Positions 1 through 10,564 of a stretch of DNA of 64,000 nucleotides are shown in pieces. The stretch covers positions 449,799 through 513,798 of the forward strand of contig VZRZ01004325.1 of NCBI GenBank assembly GCA_013398175.1. Direction: 5' to 3'. The stretch is from Climacteris rufus. Lineage: Eukaryota; Chordata; Aves; Passeriformes; Climacteridae. Positions within the stretch are counted from its first letter, which is position 1, and every line of letters starts with the position of its first letter. The notes beneath the pieces were generated by a model, which searched no databases, was not told the DNA's origin, and worked only from the letters and a program-made list of their open reading frames with translations. Position numbers and translations under genes: made by a program.

Positions 1-499
1 CACCAAAAGCTAAAGATAAAAAAGGTAATTAATGTAATAGCTGGGGTTTTCTTTCTTGCTTTCCTGGAAGGCCATGGGTACTGGTACTGCTCTTGATCAT
101 ATTGTTGCTCTTTATTTACACTGCTACAGTGGGAAGATGTTATCCAAACATCCAAACAATATTTAGATTCCCTGAACATGAACCATGGGAATTAATTTTC
201 AGACTTTTTAGTATCTAGTGTTAAAATGCTAAGCAGTTTGTTTACTGGATGTTCTGGCCCTTTTTTCCTGAAATCTGAATGCCATTGTGTTTCTGAAGTG
301 CCCTTTGCAAAGATACACAGAGAAACTCTGGGGTTTGCCAGAGTTGTACCACTGTGAATGTACAGACCTCTAACATCTATACAACATTATGTGCCCACTT
401 TTTTTTCCAGCTATTTAAAAATAAATATACAAATTTTTTTTTTGAGCAAGCACTTTGCTTCTTCCCATGGGACACCTTTTCCTGGACTGCTTATTGAGC
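1..499. other. Non-coding DNA, nothing recognised
   Basis: AT-rich unique sequence without a recognisable exon, RNA gene or repeat. It ends at the start of the CR1 remnant. Confidence 0.5.
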
Positions 500-1020
500 C
501 TTCCTGAGATCTTCAGGTTAGAAAGAGACCTCAAGGATAGTCTGGTCCAACCTTTCTTGGGAAAAGCACAGGCTAGACAAAATGGCCCAGCACCCTGTCC
601 AGCTGAATCTTAAAAGTACCCAAAGGTCAGGAATCCCCCACTTCCCTGGGGAGATTATTCCAATGGCTGAAAAATTTTCCTCTTGTGTCTAGTTGGAATC
701 TCCCCAGGATTACTTGTACCAATTGCCCCTCCAGTCTTTGTAAAAAGGGCGTTTCCACTTTGTTAGCAGACACCTTTTGAATACCAGAACACGGTGATAA
801 GGTGTCCTCTAAGCCTTCTTTTTTCAAGGCTGAACAAACCCAGTTGTCCCAGCCTTTCCTGATATGGTAGGCTTCCCTGGCTTTATGACCTTCTCCAGGC
901 CATTCACAACTCTTTGGTACAGTGAGAACCAAAACTCAACAGACTTCCAGGTGTGGCCTGACAAGTGCTTTAGTTTTGGCAGTAACTTAGTACTCCCTGC
1001 TCTCAACACCCATCCTGACG
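500..1020 (-). mobile_element. Old CR1 LINE fragment, 3' end
   Basis: The plus strand reads as the reverse complement of the 3' part of an avian CR1 non-LTR retrotransposon. Recognisable pieces, in order, are the GAGACCTCAAGGATAGTCTG segment near the element's 3' end, CTTCCCTGGGGAGATTATTC, a stretch near 735-760 with TTTGTAAAAAGGGCG, CAAGGCTGAACAAACCCAG, and CCAGGTGTGGCCTGACAAG. The order matches the CR1 3' region read backwards, so the element lies on the minus strand with its 3' end near 500. It is 5'-truncated, as most CR1 copies are. It is also very diverged: the terminal octamer repeats are gone and the reading frame is not intact. A 101-codon minus-strand open frame over 627-932 is a relic of this element, not a host gene. 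Both edges are approximate. Confidence 0.75.
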
Positions 1021-3640
1021 TGTTTAGAGTCAATTCAGGTTATTTCATTAGTAAATCCTTAGGCGGCACTTTGATCAAAAGACTTTTCAGTACTGCCTAA
1101 GTGATAACCATGTGTGCTTAGTTTAGCAGGTCTGACAATTCCTATGTGTAGGACAGGAGGCTTTCACTCCTGTTTCCAGATCCTGTACTTGTTTAGCTTC
1201 GTGCTGCACTGGGAGAACACCTGATGTGTTTTTAACTATTTGGCTTGATGATGATGTGAAGACTCAGCCAGAGTCAGACTTTCAGCTCCTTCTCTCTGCT
1301 GCTTTGCCCTGCTCAGTCGACAGAACGCATCTAGATGTCTGTCTTGTAGACTCAGACAGATCCAGTGAAATGGACTGTGATGCACAATTTCCAGGCCAAT
1401 CCATAACACCTGTCTGTTAAGCTGGTTTCAAGTATGATCATCCTTTGGCCTTTCCCTTTCCTTTTAAAAGTATGCCAATATTCAAACAAAATTTCCTTTA
1501 ATAACTACACTATCTCCTTCTCTTAGAAATCTTTCAGCCTTGTCTGATCCTAATTTTTAATGAAAATTTATGGAAATCAATCGATTTTTTTCTTAGATAT
1601 CTCTGGTTTTGGAGTATTTTACTGTATGTGAATAGGTTTTTGGGCAGATCATGCCCCCTGTATCTGTGAAGTGGTAAAATTCTTTTTGTGCTAAAGCAAG
1701 TTAAGGAAATATTTTTGTGTCTCTGTAATCTCTTGATTCTCCTTTTCTCTTCATATATTGCTGGTTAAACAGATTAAGTAGTGAGAAGTCTTTTGAAACT
1801 TAGTTATTCTCCTTGCTTCTCTAGTTTTGGCTGTCCTGCAGATTCCTCTTATTTCTCTGTAACATCACAATCCTGAGTTTATATCTTGCTTTCCCATTTT
1901 TCAGTTTCATTTTTATCACCACCGCTTTAAATACATTTTTACTTCTTTGGAGTTTCCCATTATGAGCTGTTTCTGACTTTGATCTTTGCCATAAATGAAT
2001 AATTTCCCTTCCTTAGAACATTACTGTGGGCTACTATTCCATATCCCATTCTGCAAGGAGGTGAACCTTAACTGTGAACACTGCTGAACTGTGCTTATTC
2101 TCTCAGTGTTTGATTAAGGGCTGAGTTCAAGATCACTACCAACTTTCCACTTTTATGTGCTTCACCACAGTTCTTGTAAAAATAGCTAATGATAAACCAA
2201 ATATTAGTTTCCTAACCTGTGCTCTTATGAGACATTCAGCCAATTCTCCCCATCTGCTCCTTCTCCACTATCCCCCAAGTATTTTGCTTTAATGCTGTAT
2301 TCTGACCTACAGACTCCAGATGCCTTTCAAATTCTTTGGTCTTTAAAGTTTTTTACATACACAACTGTATCAGATGCAGAATGCAAATATGAAAATATTT
2401 GCAATACACATACAAATATGAATGGGGTTATGCTGTTTTTCTCATTAGTCCTTATTTCAAAAACTATCATTTAGATATATATTCCAAACTTTTGTTAGTG
2501 ATCCTATTAAAGTAATTCTGTCAGGTGTTTAAATCTGACCTGTACAAAGACAAGCAGATGGGTGTAGTGGTGAGATCTCTAACCACCTGCACTTATGACA
2601 GAATTCCCTATGTCTCTGTCTTTACTGTCATAAAACAATTAATACATTAAACCTAGGAAGCCACAGGCCCATCTGACAGTCGCAAGACCTTTGTTAGTTT
2701 GACAGTTAATCTATATTTGTGTAGAACTTGGTCACATTATTCAGAGAAGAGGGACAAGGGGCTGTTTTTATACTAAATGTTTGATCTGAGCCCCATATGA
2801 TTACACTTCTTTTTTTTAACCTGGTGAAGACAAGAGACATATGCAGAATTTCGGGATGTAAGAAATCAGATATTTGCTAATCTCTGCCTTCCTCCTCTGC
2901 TGTTGACTTTCAGGCTTTGGCAGCATCACGATGCACCTCTGTGTGTACCCAAGGGATTGGTAACTCTTCTCGTGCCTCTCTGTGCTGGAAATGATGATTT
3001 GCCCTGTAGGATGTGTGGGACACCAAGTGGGGGGAACACCCACGTGTGAAGGGCTGATCCGAAAACTACTGAAGTCACTGGGGGTTTCTCATTTTCTTTT
3101 GTTATTACTTAACCCAGGTCCTCCAGGCAGTGAGTTTTGTTTGGCTTGCCAGTTGTAAATTTTTAAAATATGGTTTATTTTATTCACCTTTGCTTTGTCT
3201 GTTTGGCGCCCTTCCTAATCCTCTTATTTCTGAAAAGTAATTGGCAAGTACAGTATTTCGAGGCATAGGAAGAAGCTTTGAGCTGTTTGTTCTCTTACTA
3301 AAACAAATGACACAATGAAAAAATAACATGGAGACATGAAAGGGAAGGAGGGGAGGGGGAGAGGAAGGCGTCAGGAGGCGAGGGCAGAGGGAATTGTCCT
3401 TGGGGAGGCTGTGGGATGTGGGATGGCCTGCCTGCTCCCCTGCTCCAGCCCTACCCTTCTGCAGCGGGGGCTTGCTCTGCTCCTGTTTCTCCCTGTCGCT
3501 GCCCCCTTGGCTCGGGATGTTCTCCGTCTTCTCTATATTTCAAAGCTTTGTGGTAAATAATCAATTCAAACCAGCACCGAGTCTCTCTTTCTGTAATTCT
3601 GAAAACCCATTAAATTATATTGTTGGGGGAAAACAATAGT
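1021..3640. other. Non-coding DNA, nothing recognised
   Basis: Unique AT-rich sequence with only short open frames and no recognisable exon. A purine-rich, G-rich stretch lies at about 3338-3368. Confidence 0.45.
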
Positions 3641-3911
3641 TGTGCTAATCATGCTCTGTGCATGTGCATCTTAATTTCCCCAGAGACCTGAATATGAATT
3701 TTTACTAACATGTTAATTTTGTGTGTTAATCAGTAGCTGTAGGCCGAATGAATGGATTGACTATGTAAAACTGTTTGATATTGAAACAACTCCTTTTGAC
3801 CCCCTCAAATTGGCTCCATTCCCCTGAAGACGGTTAAAGTTAATTAAGCACTCAATAGGTTTATGGTGTTTAAATTAAAATATATCACCGCTCATTGTGT
3901 AGTCATCAAGC
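3641..3911. promoter_or_regulatory. Candidate regulatory block with TAAT sites beside orphan CpG island
   Basis: This AT-rich block directly abuts the CpG-rich segment that starts at 3912. It holds several homeodomain-type cores, including GCTAATCA, GTTAATTTT, GTTAATCAG and the palindrome TTAATTAA at 3840-3847. There is no coding signal. AT-rich TAAT-dense sequence next to a CpG island is common in vertebrate developmental enhancers and promoters, but the motifs are short and occur by chance. Whether the block is conserved is unknown. Confidence 0.3.
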
Positions 3912-3953
3912 GAGGACGGCTCTCCCCCTGAGGGCCCCGCGGGGCCGGGCGCG

Positions 3954-3968
3954 CCGCCAGGGGGCGCC
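3954..3968 (+). promoter_or_regulatory. Strong CTCF-like motif
   Basis: The 15-mer CCGCCAGGGGGCGCC closely matches the vertebrate CTCF core CCACCAGGGGGCGCT, differing at two tolerated positions. It lies inside the orphan CpG island. Occupancy cannot be known from sequence, and GC-rich islands produce such matches more often than average DNA. Confidence 0.5.
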
Positions 3969-4001
3969 GTAGCGCTGCGCTCCGCGCGGCTCCGCGGGCC
4001 G

Positions 4002-4254
4002 NNNNNNNNNNNNNNNNNNNNNNNNNNNNNNNNNNNNNNNNNNNNNNNNNNNNNNNNNNNNNNNNNNNNNNNNNNNNNNNNNNNNNNNNNNNNNNNNNNN
4101 NNNNNNNNNNNNNNNNNNNNNNNNNNNNNNNNNNNNNNNNNNNNNNNNNNNNNNNNNNNNNNNNNNNNNNNNNNNNNNNNNNNNNNNNNNNNNNNNNNNN
4201 NNNNNNNNNNNNNNNNNNNNNNNNNNNNNNNNNNNNNNNNNNNNNNNNNNNNNN
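4002..4254. other. Assembly gap (253 N)
   Basis: A run of N inside CpG-rich sequence. Open frames running across it are artefacts of undetermined bases. Confidence 0.99.
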
Positions 4255-4275
4255 CCTCCCTCCCCCCCCCCCACA

Positions 4276-4680
4276 TCCCCATCCCCTTTCTTCAATTAAA
4301 CTGCTGCGGTGAAATGCCAGAGCCCCGGGATGTATGTTTGCTGAGAAATAACTGGGATTACGCATGGAAAAAAAAAAATATAGAATAACACTTAACTCTT
4401 CCCTTAAAAAAAAAAAAAAAGCACTGAAAGCTGTAACAATTGATGTGCTGGCTTTCCCCTCTGGGCCCTTTTAAAGGGCTGGTGGTGGCTGGTGGTGGCG
4501 ATTGCCGCTTTTCAGAAGCCATGACAGTCACGTTAAGATCTCCGAAAAGAATTGTATAATAGGTAGAGTGCAAAAAAATGAGATAATGGTAATTCTCAAA
4601 GGAATACATGCTTTAAATTAAAAAGCCCCGTGCTGCTGATGTGAGCATTATATTAATGCTTGCATGACACAATCCTCAAA
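4276..4680. promoter_or_regulatory. Candidate regulatory flank of the CpG island
   Basis: Non-coding sequence on the far side of the gap. It contains a GGATTA (OTX/bicoid-type) site at 4355-4360, a 15-base near-perfect palindrome GCCCTTTTAAAGGGC at 4465-4479, a 10-base tandem duplication (GGTGGTGGCT then GGTGGTGGCG, 4481-4500), and an A15 run at 4406-4420. These features are suggestive only. No start site or exon can be placed. Confidence 0.25.
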
Positions 4681-7600
4681 GCTCTTTCGTCTTCTTCAAG
4701 CTGTTTACTTCACCCTTGAAAGTGAGGGCTGTTGCAGCACCCAGGCACGGCCAGCACAGGTTGTAAATGAAGTTAAGATTGCATTCTTGGAAAAAGTCAC
4801 TCTTTTGTAGTGCACTTTTCATTAATAATCCATGTGGGAGAAAGAAGGTGTTGGAATGCAGAAAGATTTCGTGTGGTTGTGGCAGCAGTGGGTGAAGTCC
4901 TGGCCATCCTGCGGGCTGCAGGTGTGGCAGGCTGGCACAGCACAGCCGAGTGACCCCGCTCCTGCGTGGCACAGGGTGAGGTGAGGCCCCTCAGCCCTTC
5001 CTTCCTGCTGAGTTTGCCCCTGGTGGGATCTCCTTTTTTGTAATACTTGGGTAAAGTTCAGGTTGCAACTTCTCCATGCCTGGTTTAACTGTTTGCACGT
5101 TGTGTTTAAACAGCAGAGAACCGCAAGTTGCCTGGTTATTATTACAGGGAGGCTGGTCAAAAGTCACTACACTGTCAAGCCCTTTGCAAGTGTAAAGGAT
5201 AAAAATTATGGTCTTCTTACTCATCTTCCTCACCTAGGAAATGTTTCTGAATTCTTCAAAAATTAGAAATGGTCTATGAAAGAAGGAGAGTGAGAGAAAG
5301 AGGCTTCAAGAAGTATCAGACTAAATTCCCAAGTCAAGGATAATGCTTGCTTTCAAAATTCGTCTTGGATGACTAATAAGAACCCATATATATCTGTATT
5401 TTATAAAAGTTTAAAAGGGCACAAAATCCTACCACATGCCTTTGTAGTAATTAATTATTAATTTATCATATTCTTCTGTTTATCTTGCCAAAACAGAGTT
5501 GATATTATATCTTCTGTGCACCTCAGTGTGTGTGAGTGAACTTATCTAATCTTGGATGGATTGTCTATGTACAATTTCATAAGATGAGCAGAGCTAGTTA
5601 CTCCAGTTAGAGCTACAGGTTAAACAGGTGATTTCCTCACTTCTCTCACCTTCTGTGGAGGAGCTCTGTGTTTGAGAGAATGTCAAAACTTGCCTTTGCA
5701 AGGCCACAGCTGACAAGTACTGTCTCTGTTGTGCCGTATTTCTACCTTTCTGCTGTAAACTGTTTCCTAGTGTTTTTTTAAATGTATTCCATGTTTCCCC
5801 ATCTGTGCCAGCCAGTTCTGTTGAATCTGCTGCTGGGCACACGAGTCAGAGACAGGGCAGGGCTCCTGCAGTTGCATCCTCTGTGGTGAAAGCTGAGGGA
5901 TAACTTCTTGCCTTCTGAACCCTTTTGCAGAGCAGTCCTGCCCAGTAATGCAGCTCACATTTGTGCTGGCTGGTGACGGGAGAGCAGGAGGTCTGCCCGT
6001 GCTATCGAGTGCTTCTTCCTGTTCAAACTCATAGTTCACATTTATAGCTGTCACCACAAAAGGCAAATGACATTTTTACATGGAAAGCTTTCACAGGAGT
6101 GCTTAGAGGGCTAATAAATGTGCTTTGCAATTCTGGATGAGGTTAGACTGACTGCTGGAAAGATCTAATGCAGTGGACCAGCTAAGTGTTTTTATTTCTT
6201 AAATATCTTCAGATGTGATTGTATCTGCAGTGGGGATTTTATCCAACAGGAGAGCTGTGAAAATGATGCTAGTACCTAATAAGTAGGTGTAAATATTAAT
6301 ATACAATGTGATTTTCTTTTTCCCCTTTACTGTAGTGCTGCTTGAAATCAGGACTATGGCACTGGTACAGATGAAGTACACAGTTGCTTTCTTTTTGTGC
6401 TCGAGGATTTGGTGCTCTGCAGCTCTGCCCACCACAACCAAACCATGAGGTCAAAATTTTGCAGTATTTCTTTGCCTTTGTACATCTCTCTGACAGCAGC
6501 AGCCCGGTTACAAACTCCAACTTGTTCTGTGAGCCTATATTCAGGATCGTGTTTTGCACACGGTGACAGTTCATCCAGATATCTGCAAATCTACTTTGCA
6601 GTGACACAATCTGCTTACCAAATTAAATAAGTGAAATCAGGGGGATTTCAGTAATCCCTTGAGGAGAGCTTTGTAATGTAAATGAGTTTGATTGCCACTG
6701 ATAGCCATTTTCCAGAAGAACTTGAGGATTTTGGAGGTGCTACATAAATAATACCTGTAAGCCTCTCTGGGTGAAGAAATTTGCCTTTGCTGGTTTTCCC
6801 ATGCTAAAGGAGATCTCTTGCAAGGATGTCTGTGGCTGCTTTTGGCTGACAGAAGCCAACATGGCTCAGCATGGGCATGAGATGTCACCTGCTGTTTCCT
6901 GCCTGCAGTTAGTCAAGGTGTGAGAGCCTATCACACAAAAGGGGTTAGGTGGTTTCAGAGAGAAATAATTTAGTAATACCCTGATGAGCACTCTAGCCTA
7001 TGGGAATAGTAAAAAAGTTTGGGGTTTTTTAATATTCAAGTCTTTTATTGAATCATAGTGCTTAAAAGGACATGAAGAATTAAGTATAAACATTTTTATT
7101 TTTTTTCTCCTTCTTTGAGTCTTTGTGTCTAAGTTGATACAGGCTGTCCAACAAAGAGCTGGAGTATCACATGCAGATTTAGTTAAGGCATAAGGTAGAA
7201 ACCTGATTTGCAGAGCTTTCTCTAGATCAGCTGACTTGGATTTGCTCAGCAAAGCTGCCTCTTTCTTTACTAAGAATTCATGTGTATCTGTTTCATCAAG
7301 CATGCATGATGTGATAGCAGGACCTTGTCTGCTTCAGAAGTCAAATGTGTGAAAACTGTAATGTCTGTGTCTATTCTTTAAATCATGGGCTAGTTTGTAT
7401 GCAGAAAAAAGAGATCCTTTTTCTTACCACACCATGTAATGTATTTTGGGAAGGGTGCCAAACATGTTCCCATTTCTATTTTGTTTTTGTGCAAAGGTGT
7501 TCTAAATGAGAATAATCAGCACCGAAGAGGATATGACAGTATCCGTGTAGTTTCTGCCTAAGAGTTTTAAAAGGGATTTCCACCACAGATATACTTTTAT

Positions 7601-9933
7601 GTTAGTGCAAGTTTAGCATCTGGCCTTGAAAATATATCCTGATGCTCACATACAGGTCTTTAACTACTACCATTTCAACCAAGTATACAAAGCTGTTTTA
7701 ATGCATGAGGTACTTTCCAGATTTAGACTGTTCTGGGGCCCCATTTAGCATTTTCACACATTTGTCAAGGAACAATAATATATTTGATGGATGCTGGGTG
7801 TTAACACATGCTGAGGGAAACTTTCCTCCAGCCAGAGCACTTTGAATCCAGTTGTCATCATTCTGTTCCTTCTGGATTGATGTTAATTTTCTGTGATGCT
7901 GCTGGGGCTAGAAGTGGACTCAACAACTTTCAGTTCGTATGTTCTTCCATGCAGCAAGTGAGGGAAACAACCTTTCTTAATTCAAGAAGTTGTTCTGCCA
8001 CATCATTCCAGATGGTTATGAACAATCCTAGTAATTCAACACTTGTTAACTTTTATTTTCCATCTTATTTGGGTAGTGGTTTAAAATGTTGAGAAAGAGC
8101 AGAAGACGATTGGCAACCCCCAAGGGTAAGAGGGCGTGTGTAATTCAATAGCAGATGAGTTTTTATTTTTTCCTGTTTCCTTGCATTGTATAACCTGTCC
8201 GTGAGAACTTTTAGGCCCATTGGGGTTTGAATGTTTTGCTGCCGGCTCATAGCTTGCTCATGTCCTCTGGCTTACTCTGTTCTGATAAAACATGACTTGT
8301 AATTTAGAAGAAAATTATGTAAATTAAGATGTTAAGTTCTTATCAGGGCATTGTAAACTTCAGTTTTAAAGGTCAGCTTAAGGAAAACATAATCTTTTTG
8401 ATGTTGTACTTTTTGGGTGATTTTAATTGGCAGAATGGGCAAGGGGGCACCCTGCTGCTGATGATATTTATCAGACAGCAACATGAGCTATGTTGAGTAA
8501 AACTGGGCAATAAAATCTTGAATACCACAAGTTTTTACTCTTAAATTTTAATCTCAGAATAAACCAATTCAGCATGGTGCAAAACGAATTGGTTTAATAC
8601 CTATTATTACAGTTGTATCACTATAATATACTGTTTGACAAAAAGTGTTGCAGTCTGGTGGGCTATGGCCAGCAAGGAGGGTGTGATACTTCCAGTCCTA
8701 CAGCAAAATGTGTTCTCTCAGAGTGACCTCAATGAACACTTTATTTTTATATTGCTGCTGAAGATCAGTCTGGTGCTGCTTTTGATGCCCACATAGAGGA
8801 GAAAAATGCATTGGTGGTTGTGGGGTTGTCTCTTTCTGTTGTGTCTGTGCTGGTGGTACTCAGGCACTAGTCTGTATTGATACAGCTTTGCTTTTAATGA
8901 TTCTAGATGTTATATACTCATTTACCATTATTTTATTTAAGGATTAGAAAATTCGTTGCTAGAAATTTAAGGGTTTTTCAGGTAGCTGGAGTCTCACTTG
9001 AAAGCTGTGTGGAATTGTGATTTTTGGATTAAATTGCCTTGAAAGATTGTTTCCAACACCATTCTTTGCTATCTGCCATCTGCTCCAAGGGCTGTTTCTT
9101 TTTTCAGCTGTGAAACGCAGCCAATTTGGCCCTTGTTCCTCAGGGTGTTGGGAGGAAGAGCTTCTCCCCAGCTGCTGCCGAGGGGAATTCCCTGCAACCC
9201 TGAAATGTCCCAGAAAGGGGTGAAAGCAGAATGAAGCCTGACAAGGGACACTGCCACACAAGGGACAGTGCTCAGTGAACTCTGCCCAGCTGGGGTCAGA
9301 ATATCTGTCAGTTCTAGGCTGAGCTACATGGCTGGGTAAGCTGGTCCTGCCTGTGTCTCAGAGGTGGGCTTGGAGCTTTTTGTGGACATATTCTCTCTGC
9401 CAGTTCTGGCCAAGGAAGGTGTGTGGTACAGACAATCCAGGAGCTGAGTCTTGCATTAGATTAGAATGCTTGGGTCTAGCTGTGGCCTTAATATTACATG
9501 TGATTTTTTTCCAATTCCTGCAGAAAAACCCAGCAAGACCTCTTAGATGAAGTGTTTTGCTTCTCACTCACAAGCTTGGTGTGTGACATGTGAAAATCTA
9601 CAACGCCCCAAAATCCCAGGCCTTTATTTTGGGTCAGCTCCCTATAGTTGTTGATGCAGAAGTAAGGGATTTTTCCAGGTAAGATTGTTGTTTGGTTTGT
9701 TGAGGGAAGGTTTTGTCTGCTGGAAAAATATTAGAATCTTAAAAATCAACCTGTTATTTGCTATACTCCTGTTAGGTTTCCATGCCTAATTTTGGGTTCA
9801 GTTAACAAAGTTAGTTAGCAATATTTCCTTTGTACAATCCCATCATGGAGGACCTTCATGCTTCTTCATCCTCCTCATGTGAATGCTCAGAGATGCCACC
9901 TGTAGTTCTGATGACAATAGATAATGCTGCTAT
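4681..9933. other. Non-coding DNA, nothing recognised
   Basis: Unique intergenic-type sequence. The open frames are short, overlap on both strands and resemble no family I recognise. No repeat was identified with confidence. Confidence 0.45.
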
Positions 9934-10010
9934 GTTATAATATATATATACTTTGTATATATTTGTAATTTTGTATATTATATAAAAATATTTTTTTATA
10001 TACAAATATA
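9934..10010. repeat. AT-rich low-complexity tract
   Basis: Almost pure A/T sequence with repeated TATATA and TTTGTATAT units, ending 13 bases before the first LTR. Such tracts are length-variable. Confidence 0.85.
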
Positions 10011-10023
10011 GAAAAAGTTTATT

Positions 10024-10564
10024 TGTGACCCCCCCCCGGCAGCAACTAAGGCCATGCCAGCTGCTCACTCAGTCCCCCAAGGTAAGATAGGGGACAAAAT
10101 CAGAAGAGCAACAGTGAGAAAACTCATGGATTGCGATAAAGACCATTTAATAAGCAAAACAAAGTGGAACAAGGAATGCATTTCTCCTCTCCCATCTCAG
10201 ACAAGTGCTCAGCCATCCCCAGGAAAGCAGGGCTCCAACACACATAATGTCACTTGGGAGGATTCCATCGCTCCAAACATCCCAGCTTTTCCTTTCCCCA
10301 GCTTTGTGTGCTGAGCATGACCCCAGATGGTTTGGGGTATCCCTTGGGTCAGCTGGGGTCACCTGTCCTGGCTGTGTCCCCTCCCAAGGCCTTGTGCACC
10401 CCCAGCCTCCTCACTGGTGGGGTGAAGAGCAGGAAAAGCCTTGACCCTGTGTACGCACTGCTCAGGAGCACTGAAAACACCCCTGTTTCCAGCACAAATC
10501 CAAAATGTATCCCCACCCTAGTTACTGTGAAAAAAATTAATCCAACCTAATCAAACCCATCACA
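10024..10564 (-). mobile_element. Solo LTR of an avian endogenous retrovirus (copy A)
   Basis: This block is plainly homologous to 22845-23410. Shared segments include ACAAGTGCTCAGCCAT, AAAGCAGGGCTCCA, CATCGCTCCAAACA, the stretch TTGTGCACCCCCAGCC and the CTGCTCAG segment. It matches a family of LTRs I know to be abundant in bird genomes, probably ERVL-class. In that family the LTR reads from TGTGCTGG to a terminal CA, so this copy is on the minus strand with its 5' edge near 10564. Remnants of the promoter and poly(A) regions are present but mutated. Beside it there is no gag, pol or env reading frame, so this is a recombined solo LTR. The low-coordinate edge is marked by a C9 run, and I could not find a clean target-site duplication. 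Confidence 0.8.

Larger units (their letters stand above)
3912..4275. promoter_or_regulatory. Orphan CpG island interrupted by an assembly gap
   Basis: The 90 bases before the gap (3912-4001) are strongly GC-rich and packed with CpG, in sharp contrast to the AT-rich surroundings. After the gap comes a C-rich run (4255-4273). The sequence dropped out at the most GC-rich point, as it also did over RCN1 exon 1. The island is about 29.6 kb beyond the RCN1 stop codon, and no coding exon is recognisable beside it. It could be a promoter of a non-coding RNA, a Polycomb-type developmental island or an insulator. Any exon inside the gap would be invisible. Confidence 0.6.

Noticed and set aside
627..932. 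101-codon minus-strand open frame
   Set aside because: It lies wholly inside the decayed CR1 3' end and is a retroelement relic.
3875..4365. Minus-strand open frames of 129-157 codons across the first gap
   Set aside because: Most residues are undetermined bases, and the rest is low-complexity translation of GC-rich DNA with no family resemblance.
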